Source of the DNA: Chloroflexota bacterium
Lineage (GTDB): Bacteria; Chloroflexota; Dehalococcoidia; Lucifugimonadales; UBA3495
DNA: 64,000 nucleotides
NCBI GenBank assembly: GCA_026710825.1
Contig: JAPOQH010000019.1
Span: 1-64,000, forward strand
Direction: 5' to 3'
Shown: one piece after another, positions 1 through 7,985 of the stretch
Numbering within the stretch: the first letter of the stretch is position 1
Layout: each line of letters opens with the position of its first letter
Translations under genes and position numbers: made by a program
The notes under the pieces: model-generated
What the model was told of the DNA's origin: nothing
Database searches by the model: none
Seen by the model: only the letters and a program-made list of their open reading frames with translations

Positions 1-618
1 CAGGGTGGGCAGCGGTGTAGGTGTCGGCTGCCACACCTCGGCGAAGCGGGCGGCCCGCCGGAGGGATGCATGGCTGGACCCGCCGATCCAGATGGGCGGG
101 TGAGGCTGCTGCACCGGCTTGGGGCTGGTGTGCCGGCCGTCGAAGGAGAAGAACCGGCCGTTGAAGGACACCGGGTCCGGCTCCCAGCACGCCTTCCAGA
201 GGCGCAGGTACTCGTTGGTGCGCGCGCCGCGCTCGTTGTGAGGCACGCCCAGCGCGGCGTACTCTGCCTCGTTCCAGCCGGCCCCGACGCCTACGATGGC
301 GCGCCCGTTGGACAGTTGGTCGAGGGTCGCCACCATTTTGGCGGTGACGACGGGGTTGCGGTAGGGCATGATCAGCACCGAGGTGCCCAACCGAATCCGC
401 GAGGTTCGTGCTGCCACGTAGGCCAGGGTCATGAAGGGGTCGTACACGTTACGCCACGGCTCACTGCGCGCTCCGTTGTCCACAATCACGTGGTCATTGA
501 CGAAGAGGGCGTCGAACTCGGCCTCTTCGGCCTTGAGGGCGGTTTGGAGAATGGCATCCGTGGTGGCCGGGAAACCGAGGTAGTCGGCGTTGGGGAGACG
601 GAAGGAAAACTTGACCAT
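1..618 (-). CDS. LLM class flavin-dependent oxidoreductase (partial, C-terminus outside window)
   Basis: This is the N-terminal 206 residues of a luciferase-like monooxygenase, a TIM-barrel flavoenzyme family that uses FMNH2 or F420 to oxidise organic substrates in the cytoplasm. Visible family marks are the NDHV strand near residue 42, the GTSVLIMPYRNP strand, ATLDQLSNGR followed by GVGAGWNEAEY, and the late PKPVQQPHPPIWIGG segment. The frame stays open to base 1, so the end is missing. The ATG at 618 begins MVKFSFRLPN, a normal family start. It is divergent from the binding-fold gene at 738. The substrate cannot be told from sequence. Confidence 0.93.
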   Translation of the reverse strand, partial: MVKFSFRLPNADYLGFPATTDAILQTALKAEEAEFDALFVNDHVIVDNGARSEPWRNVYDPFMTLAYVAARTSRIRLGTSVLIMPYRNPVVTAKMVATLDQLSNGRAIVGVGAGWNEAEYAALGVPHNERGARTNEYLRLWKACWEPDPVSFNGRFFSFDGRHTSPKPVQQPHPPIWIGGSSHASLRRAARFAEVWQPTPTPLPTL

Positions 619-737
619 GAATCGGCACCTTACGACGTTGGTTGAATCGGCTGCAATGATATTGTCCACGGTGAGTTGATACAAGTGGCGCGATGGTGGA
701 CAATGCGGGCACGAAACCGTCGATCTGGAGGCTCCCA

Positions 738-1625
738 ATGTCCAAATTCCGTATCGTTCCCCACGGAAGGCTGCAGGAGTGGGTTGCCGAAGAGAAGGGC
801 TTCTTCGGTGAGGAGGGATTGGACTACGAGTTCGTGCCGTCCAACGCGCTGGGCGGGGCGCTCAACCCCTCGGTGGACTCTGCAGAAGGCGCGCCCACCG
901 AGATCAAGCGCGGCGCATTCGAGTCCATGGAGGCGGGCCGCGCCTGCGAGGTCAGTTCGGCGTGCCACTGGGCGGTAACCATGGCGGCCAGCGCGGCGCA
1001 CGGACGGATGTGGGGTCATGCGTACTCGATCACGCCCAGCGCCATCTGGGTTGCGCCTGAATCGCCGCTCCGGGATCCAGAGGATTTGGCCGGTGTGGGA
1101 GTGGCCGTCGGGTTCCACTCGGGCAGTCACTTCTCCGGGTTGCAGGCGTTGCAGAGCGTCCTGCCTGTCGATCAGATCAACCTCCAGTTTGTGGGCAACC
1201 CACGGGAGCGAATGCAGTTGGCGCTGGACGGGCGAGTCGAGGCCGCCAACGTCTTCGGCGCGCCCGGCTATGTGCTGGAGCAGCAGGGTTTTCGCAAGAT
1301 ACTGGAAACCAGCTTCATGATCGGGTTCCTCATCAACGGCGATGCCTCCAACGACCAGATCCGGGCGTACTTCCGCGCGCTGCAACGGGCCCAGGTCGAG
1401 ATCGACACGGCCAAGGAAAAGTATCAGCACTACTTCCTGAAAGAACTGCCCGAGCAGTACCACTCCATGTTTGACTACAGGAAGGCCGGCACGGGCGAAC
1501 GGATCGTGTTCGAGACCTACACCCGGGAGATGTTCGAGCGAACGCACCGGTGGATGCTGGACTGGCGGATATTCCCCGACAGCCAGGTGGGGCGCGTCGG
1601 CTACGAAGAAGCAGTAGTGGTGTAG
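738..1625 (+). CDS. Periplasmic-binding-fold (NMT1/THI5-like) protein without signal peptide
   Basis: This 295-residue protein has the layout of ABC-transporter substrate-binding proteins of the NitT/TauT/THI5 type: a start like MSKFRIVPHGRLQEW, a hinge around DLAGVGVAVGFHSGSH, and a second lobe with repeated aromatic residues. The ATG at 738 is preferred over an upstream GTG at 693 because CTGGAGG lies 5-6 bases before it. There is no signal peptide or lipobox, and no permease or ATPase nearby, so it may be a cytoplasmic enzyme or sensor using the binding fold rather than a transport component. It is convergent with the next gene, with a four-base gap. Confidence 0.75.
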   Translation: MSKFRIVPHGRLQEWVAEEKGFFGEEGLDYEFVPSNALGGALNPSVDSAEGAPTEIKRGAFESMEAGRACEVSSACHWAVTMAASAAHGRMWGHAYSITPSAIWVAPESPLRDPEDLAGVGVAVGFHSGSHFSGLQALQSVLPVDQINLQFVGNPRERMQLALDGRVEAANVFGAPGYVLEQQGFRKILETSFMIGFLINGDASNDQIRAYFRALQRAQVEIDTAKEKYQHYFLKELPEQYHSMFDYRKAGTGERIVFETYTREMFERTHRWMLDWRIFPDSQVGRVGYEEAVVV

Positions 1626-1629
1626 GCAG

Positions 1630-2565
1630 CTAAACCGACGTGAGCGTTGCGGCGGGGAACAACTCCTCCACGTCCACATGCTGCGGGATGACCTTCTGGT
1701 CAACGTTGAAACCGACGAAGGTCTCCAGCGTCTTGCGGGAACTCTCGACGCCGTAGGGTATGGGGTCATCACCGACGACTTCGGCCATCTTTTGCAGCGC
1801 GCGGTCGGCGGCATCGCTGGCGTCGCCGGACTGGAACCGCTCCATGTAGAGACTCTTTGCCGTTTTGAAGGTTGAACACAGTTCCTGCGCCAGGTCGGGG
1901 TTGGCCTCGAGGGCAGCGTTCTTGACCACCACCATGTGGCTGATGGGATAGATTCCGGTCTTGCGGTGCCAGGCCGCGTCGGCATCGTCGGCTCCATTGA
2001 AGAGCGGCACGATGTCCGGCGAGTCCACCGCGCCGGCGCCGACGGCGGCGTCTATCTCGCCCGATACCAGCATCTCGGCCAGGTTGCTGTTGGAGGATGA
2101 CACCACGTTGGACGGCGCAGCGTATTCCGCGACGTGCTCATCGCCGGAAAGCACCCAGGTCACCGCGTCCAGGTCCACGCCGTACTCAGTCTGCAACAGC
2201 CCTCGGGTCCAGACTCCCGGGGTCAGCGTGTAGCTGCGGACACCAACGCGCTTGCCCTCCAGGTCTTTGGGCGTTTCGATACCGCTTTGCCGGTTGACCA
2301 GCAGGCCGCCGTGGTAGAAAGCGCGGGTCAGGAAAATCGGTATGCCGGTGAACTGCTTGCCATGAGCCCGGGCGCACAGGTAAGTGGACAGGGCCATCTC
2401 AGCAACGTCGAACTCCAGCTCCCGCACCATGCGCCGGAAGATGCTGGTCACGGGCGAAACCTCGATGTGTTCCATTCCGAACGAATCCGACGAAACGGTG
2501 CCATCCTTCAACGGTGTGGTGTGGCCGTAGTTTCCGACGGCGGTACGCAAGACGGTTGCGGTCAT
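1630..2565 (-). CDS. 4,5-dihydroxyphthalate decarboxylase-like binding-fold protein
   Basis: The 311-residue product resembles proteins annotated as 4,5-dihydroxyphthalate decarboxylase or related ABC substrate-binding proteins. Supporting segments are GNYGHTTPLKDG at the start, FDVAEMALSTYL near residue 55, PIFLTRAFYHGG, and GKRVGVRSYTLTPGVWTRG followed by LLQTEYGVDLD. The ATG at 2565 is chosen because CAGGAGAC lies just upstream; the open frame runs back to 3132 but that part is antisense to sfsA. No signal peptide is seen. True decarboxylase activity is uncertain, because most family members are unstudied. Confidence 0.85.
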   Translation of the reverse strand: MTATVLRTAVGNYGHTTPLKDGTVSSDSFGMEHIEVSPVTSIFRRMVRELEFDVAEMALSTYLCARAHGKQFTGIPIFLTRAFYHGGLLVNRQSGIETPKDLEGKRVGVRSYTLTPGVWTRGLLQTEYGVDLDAVTWVLSGDEHVAEYAAPSNVVSSSNSNLAEMLVSGEIDAAVGAGAVDSPDIVPLFNGADDADAAWHRKTGIYPISHMVVVKNAALEANPDLAQELCSTFKTAKSLYMERFQSGDASDAADRALQKMAEVVGDDPIPYGVESSRKTLETFVGFNVDQKVIPQHVDVEELFPAATLTSV

Positions 2566-2758
2566 AGTCTGTCTCCTGGGATCCGGTTTTCGGGGAGTAT
2601 CGGTGGGCGGATGGGACCGAGTGAGATTAACGGTCGCGGCCACATCATCGCGCAAAAGGCCGGATTCCGCAAACACTCTCAGAGCGCACTTGATGGTCGG
2701 GAGGCTGCATTCCGGACGGGTTGTGTTTCGTTGCGCCACCGGATTGACCATTGCTACC

Positions 2759-3493
2759 ATGGTGACATTCCTTCGCATCACCGATATTGACCCGGAGCGT
2801 GTCGTGCAGTTTCCTCCCATGGTTGAGGGCCGTTTTATCAAACGGCTGAACCGCTTCGCCGCGCTGGTGGACGTTGACAAGCGGGAGTGCCTGACCCACG
2901 TCCCCAATTCGGGCCGCATGGAGGAATTGCTGGTGCCCGGCTTTCGGGTGCTGCTGATTCCGGCCCCCGAGGGCACGACGCGCAAGACGGCCTTTGATCT
3001 GGCGCTCGTGGACATCGGCACCACGTTGTCGTCGGCGGATGCGCGGTTGCCCAACAAGTTGGTGGCGGAGGCGATCGCGGCTGGACGGCTTCCGCAGTTC
3101 GCCGCGTATCCTGCGGTGCGTCCCGAAAGCACGTTTGGCGAAAGCCGCCTGGACTTCCTGCTGGAGGGACCGGCGGGGTCGTGCTACGTAGAGACCAAGT
3201 CGGTCACGCTGGTGGAGGACGGCGTTGGGCTGTTCCCCGACGCGCCCACGCTGCGAGGCGTGAAACACCTGCGCAGTCTGATGGCGGCCATGGACGCGGG
3301 GTGCCGGGCCGGCGTGATTTTCGTGATCCAGCGAGACGACGCCGAGGCGTTCGCGCCCCATGACACCGCTGATCCGTTGCTGGGGGCGACACTCAGAGCC
3401 GCGGTGGCGAGAGGCGTCGAAGTCTGGGCCTACCGCTGCCGCGTGGACGAGCGGAGGATAGAACTCTCGGAGTCGATACCGGTTCGCTTGTGA
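2759..3493 (+). CDS. sfsA: SfsA family protein (sugar fermentation stimulation homolog)
   Basis: The 244-residue product matches SfsA in length and motifs. It begins with a PPMVEGRFIKRLNRF segment, followed by THVPNSGRM near residue 45 and then LVDIGTTLSSADARLPNKL. ESRLDFLL followed by CYVETKSVTL forms the PD-(D/E)xK-like nuclease fold core. The ending carries a conserved DPLLGATLRAAVARGVE-type helix. SfsA of E. coli binds DNA and influences maltose gene expression; the physiological role in other bacteria is unsettled. The ATG at 2759 gives the family's usual N-terminus. Its stop overlaps the start of the glycosylase gene, so the two are probably cotranscribed. Confidence 0.92.
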   Translation: MVTFLRITDIDPERVVQFPPMVEGRFIKRLNRFAALVDVDKRECLTHVPNSGRMEELLVPGFRVLLIPAPEGTTRKTAFDLALVDIGTTLSSADARLPNKLVAEAIAAGRLPQFAAYPAVRPESTFGESRLDFLLEGPAGSCYVETKSVTLVEDGVGLFPDAPTLRGVKHLRSLMAAMDAGCRAGVIFVIQRDDAEAFAPHDTADPLLGATLRAAVARGVEVWAYRCRVDERRIELSESIPVRL

Positions 3494-4161
3494 ATCCGTT
3501 GATGGACATCTACCGCCGTCTGCTGGATGCCTATGGGCCACAGGGTTGGTGGCCGGGCGATAGCCGGTTCGAGATGATAGCCGGGGCCATTCTGACCCAG
3601 GCGGCAGCATGGCGCAACGTGGAACTTGCCCTGGCCAACCTTCGGACGGCCGGCATCGACGACTGGCCGGCCGTGCATGCCTTGGAGGTGGAAGCGCTGG
3701 CCGAGTTGGTGCGTCCGTCGGGCTACTACAACGCCAAGGCGCGGAAACTTAAGGCTTTTGCGGCCCGCGTGTGCGTGGAATACGACGGCAGCCTGGACGC
3801 CATGTTCGCGGCGGATTCGGCAGCGTTGCGTGAAGAACTGCTGGGCATCCACGGCATTGGGCCGGAAACCGCCGACGACATCCTGGTATACGCGGCGGGC
3901 AAACCCTCCTTCGTGATCGACGCGTACACCATCCGCATCATGCGGCGGGTGGGAATTTCGCCGGATGGCAGGGACAACTACGACGCCTGGCAGGCGATGT
4001 TTTACGCCGGCGTGCCTGCGGATATCCATGTGTACAATGAGTACCACGCCCTGCTGGACCGCCACCACAAGGAAGCATGCACCAAGAACGCGCCGCGTTG
4101 CGATGGGTGTTGTTTGCTGGAGGTTTGCGAGACGGGGCGCACCACTGCGAGACCCGTTTGA
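3490..4161 (+). CDS. Endonuclease III-like HhH-GPD DNA glycosylase with [4Fe-4S] cluster
   Basis: This is a 223-residue base-excision repair glycosylase of the Nth/MutY superfamily, closest to the archaeal/thermophile 'endonuclease III domain' type. It has a helix-hairpin-helix segment LLGIHGIGPETADDILVYA with the downstream catalytic aspartate in FVIDAYTIRIMRR. The C-terminal cysteines are spaced CX6CX2CX5C, as for a 4Fe-4S cluster. The GTG at 3490 overlaps the sfsA stop (GTGA); an ATG four codons later (3502) is equally possible. The substrate lesion cannot be predicted because the catalytic lysine region is divergent from Nth. Confidence 0.9.
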   Translation: MNPLMDIYRRLLDAYGPQGWWPGDSRFEMIAGAILTQAAAWRNVELALANLRTAGIDDWPAVHALEVEALAELVRPSGYYNAKARKLKAFAARVCVEYDGSLDAMFAADSAALREELLGIHGIGPETADDILVYAAGKPSFVIDAYTIRIMRRVGISPDGRDNYDAWQAMFYAGVPADIHVYNEYHALLDRHHKEACTKNAPRCDGCCLLEVCETGRTTARPV

Positions 4162-4329
4162 TCGATCAGGGGAAAACCAACAAGAACCCAGGAACCATCT
4201 GCACATGAGCGTCGGGAGTGTCAACCAACCGTACGACACCTGGCTGTGGTCGCAGGCAGCAACTGTCAAGCGATGAAGGCTGCGGTGGCGGAGTGAACTC
4301 AAGGTGCAGCGGTTCGCGAAAAAGCAATA

Positions 4330-4355
4330 GGGCGGCGCAGTTGCATGCGCCGCCC
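4330..4355. terminator. Hairpin between convergent genes
   Basis: A perfect 10-bp stem, GGGCGGCGCA paired with TGCGCCGCCC around a 6-base loop, sits between the glycosylase gene (+) and cyanase gene (-). On the minus strand it is followed by CTATTGCTTTTT, so it could serve as an intrinsic terminator for the cyanase transcript. On the plus strand there is no T-run. The remaining bases 4162-4329 show no gene. Confidence 0.6.
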
Positions 4356-4381
4356 CCGTGGCATCACGAGGGACGTGGGTA

Positions 4382-4822
4382 CTACCACCGTTTGTAGGGC
4401 AAGAACTTCCCCGACATGGTCACGCGCACTCGGTCACCGTATGGGTCTTCCTCTTTATCCACTTTGAGGGTGAAGTCAATCGCGCTCATGATGCCGTCGC
4501 CGAACTTCTCGTGGATGATGTCCTTCAGCGGCATGCCGTACACCTGCATTATTTCGTAGAACCGGTATATGAGGGGGTCGGTTGGAACGACCGGACCCAG
4601 GCCTTTCGACGGCGGCTCGGTCAGCTCGTCTGCCACCTCGGGATCAAGTCCCAACTCAGCGGCAACGTAACTGGCTTCCTCAGCGGACGCGCTGGCCTGA
4701 CGATAGAGCAACGCAGCGACCCAGACCTCATCCCGGCCAATCGCCTCTCCCAAATCGACAAAGCTCAGTCCCTTGGCCCTCTTGGCGGCCAGGAGTTTCC
4801 TGGTGGTTTCCCCAGTATCCAT
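4382..4822 (-). CDS. cynS: Cyanate hydratase (cyanase)
   Basis: This enzyme converts cyanate and bicarbonate to ammonia and CO2 in the cytoplasm, as a homodecamer in studied members. The 146-residue length is close to E. coli CynS. The three catalytic residues are present as Arg87 and Glu90 in [11 protein letters not shown] and Ser113 in GIMSAIDF. The N-terminal half is the helix-turn-helix-like domain ([14 protein letters not shown]). The ATG at 4822 follows a GGAGG sequence. There is no CynT carbonic anhydrase, CynX transporter or nitrogen regulator beside it, so it may detoxify internally made cyanate or use it as a nitrogen source. Confidence 0.96.
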   Translation of the reverse strand: MDTGETTRKLLAAKRAKGLSFVDLGEAIGRDEVWVAALLYRQASASAEEASYVAAELGLDPEVADELTEPPSKGLGPVVPTDPLIYRFYEIMQVYGMPLKDIIHEKFGDGIMSAIDFTLKVDKEEDPYGDRVRVTMSGKFLPYKRW

Positions 4823-5001
4823 ACCCTCATCCTCCGGTCCGAGTGATACGCGGTTCCAGCATCCGTGGGGAGTCTATCACGCGTGGTTGAGGTATAGCCC
4901 GACCGGCCGACAGCGAGGCGGGTGAATCGGATACATCGTGGTTTCCGAGTCTCGGATGTGCCGGAGCCTTGGGCAATCCAATACCGAGAATCGCAAATCC
5001 T

Positions 5002-5028
5002 TTGACGCAACGACGCAGGTGCTATGAT
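5002..5028 (+). promoter_or_regulatory. Promoter for the cupin gene
   Basis: TTGACG (5002-5007) and TATGAT (5023-5028) are separated by 15 bases, and the -10 box is preceded by TGC (extended -10). The start codon is 36 bases further on. The spacing is short for sigma-70, but the extended -10 compensates. Confidence 0.6.
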
Positions 5029-5063
5029 GGGGGCACTCGGGATCCTACCGGAGGTTTGAACAG

Positions 5064-5441
5064 ATGCAGGTAGTCAGGATATTCACGGGCGAGGACGGCG
5101 AATCCCATATCGAGGACATGGAGTTGCCCTTCGAGCAGATGGGCCACGCCCTGCGCACTGCGATGCAGGATGCGATTGGCGTGCAGTTCAGTAGCCTCAA
5201 GCCCACCCAACTGGTCGACTTTCATACCGCGCCGCGGCGCCAGTACGTCATCACGCTGCAGGGGCAGGTGGAGATCGGCCTGGGTGACGGCACCAAGCGC
5301 ATCTTCAACGTGGGAGACATCGAGCTTTGTGAGGACCTGACCGGGCGGGGGCATACCACGCGGAGCGTCGGTGACGTCGACCGGGTCAGCGTCCAGATTC
5401 CGCTGACGGACCAGACACCCGGTGGCGGATTAGGGGTGTGA
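5064..5441 (+). CDS. Cupin-domain protein
   Basis: A 125-residue single-domain cupin. The barrel is visible from LVDFHTAPRRQYVITLQGQVEIGLGDG (split here across motif 1) to a second motif around GDIELCEDLTGRGHTTRS. Motif 1 lacks the usual HxH pair (one His, then Arg-Arg-Gln), and one His is present in motif 2, so metal binding may be weak or altered. GGAGG at 5050-5054 supports the ATG at 5064. It precedes an alpha/beta-hydrolase-fold gene in the same direction. Function is unknown; related small cupins are annotated only by fold. Confidence 0.8.
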   Translation: MQVVRIFTGEDGESHIEDMELPFEQMGHALRTAMQDAIGVQFSSLKPTQLVDFHTAPRRQYVITLQGQVEIGLGDGTKRIFNVGDIELCEDLTGRGHTTRSVGDVDRVSVQIPLTDQTPGGGLGV

Positions 5442-5456
5442 CGAATGTCCACGTGC

Positions 5457-5480
5457 AGGGGCGAATATTCGTTCGCCCCT
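5457..5480. repeat. REP-like palindrome, GCGAAT type
   Basis: A 9-bp stem AGGGGCGAA / TTCGCCCCT encloses a 6-base loop. It shares the arm sequence AGGGGCGAA with the palindrome at 57518-57545. It lies between the cupin and hydrolase-fold genes, which run in the same direction. Confidence 0.7.
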
Positions 5481-5517
5481 ACGATGCCGTATCTCGGCCA
5501 TTCATAAGGAGGCCATC

Positions 5518-6339
5518 ATGCCCACCGCGCCGCTTGCCGACAACCTGGAGATGTACTACGACGACGATAATTTCACCGATCCCTGGCGCGATCCGGAGAC
5601 GGTCGAAACCATCGTGCTGCACCACGGCAACGCCAAGAACGGCCGGCTCTGGTACGCCTGGCCGCCGCTGCTGGCACGGCAATACCGCGTGATCCGTGTG
5701 GACGCCCGCGGATTCGGTCGCTCCACCGTCCCTGAGCCAGGGTACAACTGGTCGCTGGAGGGATTCACAGGGGACCTGAAAAACCTGCTGGACCACCTGG
5801 GAATCGACAAGGTGCACCTGATTGGCGAGACCATCGGCGGCACCATCGCGCTGCAGTTCGCCTACCAGTATCCGGAGCGTCTGCACACGGTGACGACCTG
5901 CACGTCGCCGTATAACTTCACCGGAGTGGACACTTACCAGAACTACTACCGGCTGGTGTCTGAGGAAGGCGTGGAAGGCTGGGCGCGGGCCACCGGCGGT
6001 CGGCGGGTCAGCGCGGACGCCGCGCCCGGGCATCACGAATGGTACATCCAGCAGATGGGACAGACCGCCAGCCACGTGGTGCTGGAAACGCTGGCTTACC
6101 TGGGAACCCAGAACCTTTCCGAAAAGTTGCCGACCATCCAGACTCCCGCGCTGGCGATGGTGGGTGAACTCAGCGAGGGCGACATACCGGACCGGGCGCA
6201 GGGTCAGGCCGATCTGATGCCCAACTGCACGCTGGCTCGGATTCCTGGAGCCGGCGGGTACGTGCAGCACTCAGCGCCGGCGGAGTGCGTGCTGGCGTGG
6301 CAGGAATTCGTGGGGACGGTGCATCAGCCGGCTGGCTGA
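5518..6339 (+). CDS. Alpha/beta-hydrolase fold protein with all catalytic positions substituted
   Basis: The 273-residue protein has the full alpha/beta-hydrolase layout: an LHHGNAKNGRLW oxyanion-loop region, DARGFGRS near residue 65, a nucleophile elbow, a cap, and a C-terminal PGAG strand. However, the elbow reads GETIGG, with Thr105 in place of the catalytic Ser. The acid loop reads GELSEGD without the usual Asp. The PGAGH histidine is Gly247. It may be a non-hydrolytic member (binding protein or lyase-like), or it may use other residues. AAGGAGG five bases before the ATG makes the start secure. The genes on either side give no pathway. Confidence 0.88.
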   Translation: MPTAPLADNLEMYYDDDNFTDPWRDPETVETIVLHHGNAKNGRLWYAWPPLLARQYRVIRVDARGFGRSTVPEPGYNWSLEGFTGDLKNLLDHLGIDKVHLIGETIGGTIALQFAYQYPERLHTVTTCTSPYNFTGVDTYQNYYRLVSEEGVEGWARATGGRRVSADAAPGHHEWYIQQMGQTASHVVLETLAYLGTQNLSEKLPTIQTPALAMVGELSEGDIPDRAQGQADLMPNCTLARIPGAGGYVQHSAPAECVLAWQEFVGTVHQPAG

Positions 6340-6384
6340 TCGGAGCGGGATGATCTGGCCGGCGTTCCATAGAAGCGCCCGTCG

Positions 6385-6915
6385 TCAACTTACCGGATTG
6401 CCGTCTTCCAACCGGAGAACGTAGTTGTAGCGGTATCCGGCGGCGCGGATGGCCGCTCCCCCGTGGTCCCGGTCGAACACAGCCAGCACCTGCCGGACGG
6501 TGCTGCCGGCCTGTTCCACCGCGTCGATTGCGGCAAGGATGCTTTCGCCGGAGAAACAGGTATCGTCAACGATGGCGACTTCGGGAGCCAGGTTGCCCTC
6601 GATGCGGTTGAGCATCCCGTAGTCCTTGGCGGCGGGCCTCACGTAGAAACCCTGGCGGGGCTGCGGCGATTGATGGATGATCGCCGCTACCACTGGGATG
6701 GCCGCCGTGGCCGGCCCGCCCACGCACGTCAGATCGGGGTCGAGCAGGCTGACCAGCGCCTGACCTGCTACCGCCGCGTTGCGAATGTCCAGCATGAACG
6801 AACGCCCGTCGATGTACCACTCGACGGCCTCGCCGGACGATAGGGCGAAATTGCCCCGGTGGATATATGGCTCCACCGAATGGGCAATCGATGATGTTGT
6901 ATTTGTGATGGTCAT
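6385..6915 (-). CDS. pyrE: Orotate phosphoribosyltransferase-like protein
   Basis: This 176-residue type I phosphoribosyltransferase carries the PRPP-binding motif EVAIVDDTCFSGESI near residues 119-133, a GGPATAAIPV loop, and a FYVRPAAKDYG stretch typical of OPRTs (FxR..K.YG). OPRT joins orotate and PRPP to make OMP in pyrimidine synthesis. The start is the ATG at 6915, preceded by AAGGA; an in-frame start at 6936 lacks a ribosome site. No other pyr gene is adjacent, so the exact nucleobase substrate is inferred from motifs only. Confidence 0.82.
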   Translation of the reverse strand: MTITNTTSSIAHSVEPYIHRGNFALSSGEAVEWYIDGRSFMLDIRNAAVAGQALVSLLDPDLTCVGGPATAAIPVVAAIIHQSPQPRQGFYVRPAAKDYGMLNRIEGNLAPEVAIVDDTCFSGESILAAIDAVEQAGSTVRQVLAVFDRDHGGAAIRAAGYRYNYVLRLEDGNPVS

Positions 6916-6963
6916 GTTTTGATTCCTTCGGGTCAATGGATTGCATTTATCCGATGATATTGA

Positions 6964-6983
6964 GGCGGGTTTGGCAACCCGCC
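6964..6983. repeat. REP-like palindrome, GCGGGT type (possible terminator)
   Basis: GGCGGGTT pairs with AACCCGCC around a 4-base loop. It lies just downstream of the SDR gene on the minus strand and could end that transcript. It resembles the elements at 33898-33920 and 62979-63003. Confidence 0.6.
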
Positions 6984-7020
6984 CCCTTGTGTCCGCGCTG
7001 TTGATTCCGAATTATCTTTG

Positions 7021-7797
7021 TCAGAACAGCGACTTGGACTGCCCGCCGTCCACGTTGATGCACGCTCCGGTGATCAGGTTGGCGCGGTCGGATGCGAGGA
7101 ACGCCACCGTCTCGCCGATGGGTTCCGGCCAGCCGAACTTGCCCATCGGGAGGTTGCGGTCGATGAAGTCAGCCACGACCTCGGGCGTGTTGTTTTGCTG
7201 GAATCGGTCCCAACTGCTGCCGGGGAAGTCGATGCTGCCGGGCGCGACGCAGTTGACCAACACTCCGGTTTGGGCCAGTTGCAGTGCGAGGTGCTTGGAG
7301 AAGGCGATCATGCCGGCCTTGCCGGTCATGTAGTCCACGGAACCGCCGTGCTCGCGGCCGTAGATGGATGCGATGTTGATGACGCGTCCCCAACCCTGCG
7401 CCTGCATGTGGGGTAGCGTCAGCTTGGCCATGCGCACCGCCGAGATCAGGTTGACCTCCAGCCCCTCCATGAACAGTTCCATCGGGGTCTCGTCGAACAG
7501 CACGGACCCGCGCCTGCCGCCGACATTGTTCACCAGGATGTCCGGCGAGCCCAAAGCGTCGGTGGTCTCCTGGAGGAAGCGGGCGGCGTCGCCATCGTTG
7601 GTGACGTCAGCCTGGCTGCCGCTGGCCTTGATGCCCAGCCCCTTGAGTTCTTCCACGGTGCGGCCCACCTGGTCGCCGTCGCGTCCGCAGATGCCCACCG
7701 CGCAGCCTTCCCTGCCCAGGGACAGGGCGCACTGGCGACCCAGTCCACGGCTGCCGCCGGTGATGATTGCTATCTTCCCGTTGAGGGTCAAATCCAT
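7021..7797 (-). CDS. SDR family oxidoreductase
   Basis: A classical short-chain dehydrogenase/reductase of 258 residues. It has the NAD(P)-binding TGGSRGLG near residue 13, NNVGG near 90, the catalytic Ser in NIASIYG, and Tyr/Lys in DYMTGKAG. The ending ITGACINVDGG is typical. It interconverts alcohols and ketones on an unidentified substrate. The ATG at 7797 is chosen over one seven codons upstream because GGGAGG lies between them at the right distance. A -10 box is found 36 bases upstream. It is followed by a palindrome and then the OPRT-like gene. Confidence 0.93.
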   Translation of the reverse strand: MDLTLNGKIAIITGGSRGLGRQCALSLGREGCAVGICGRDGDQVGRTVEELKGLGIKASGSQADVTNDGDAARFLQETTDALGSPDILVNNVGGRRGSVLFDETPMELFMEGLEVNLISAVRMAKLTLPHMQAQGWGRVINIASIYGREHGGSVDYMTGKAGMIAFSKHLALQLAQTGVLVNCVAPGSIDFPGSSWDRFQQNNTPEVVADFIDRNLPMGKFGWPEPIGETVAFLASDRANLITGACINVDGGQSKSLF

Positions 7798-7832
7798 GGG
7801 ATTGCCTCCCTGTTGCATATTGGAATGCGGGA

Positions 7833-7838
7833 ATTATA
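7833..7838 (-). promoter_or_regulatory. -10 box of the SDR gene
   Basis: TATAAT on the minus strand (CGCTATAATTCC), 35 bases before the ATG at 7797. No convincing -35 box is seen. Confidence 0.55.
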
Positions 7839-7985
7839 GCGGGTAGGTTCGTGGGCGGTGCAGTCGGCCTGCGATCACGCTACCCGGGGAGCAGGGAATC
7901 GAGGAACCATGAATAGCGGAGGAAGTGAGAAACTACCGCGTCAGTATCGGGCAGGCTTCGGCGATGCTCGGAGGTAGATATTGAT

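Noticed and set aside
2566..3132. N-terminal extension of the dihydroxyphthalate decarboxylase-like protein
   Set aside because: It is antisense to sfsA, and a good ribosome site lies at 2565.
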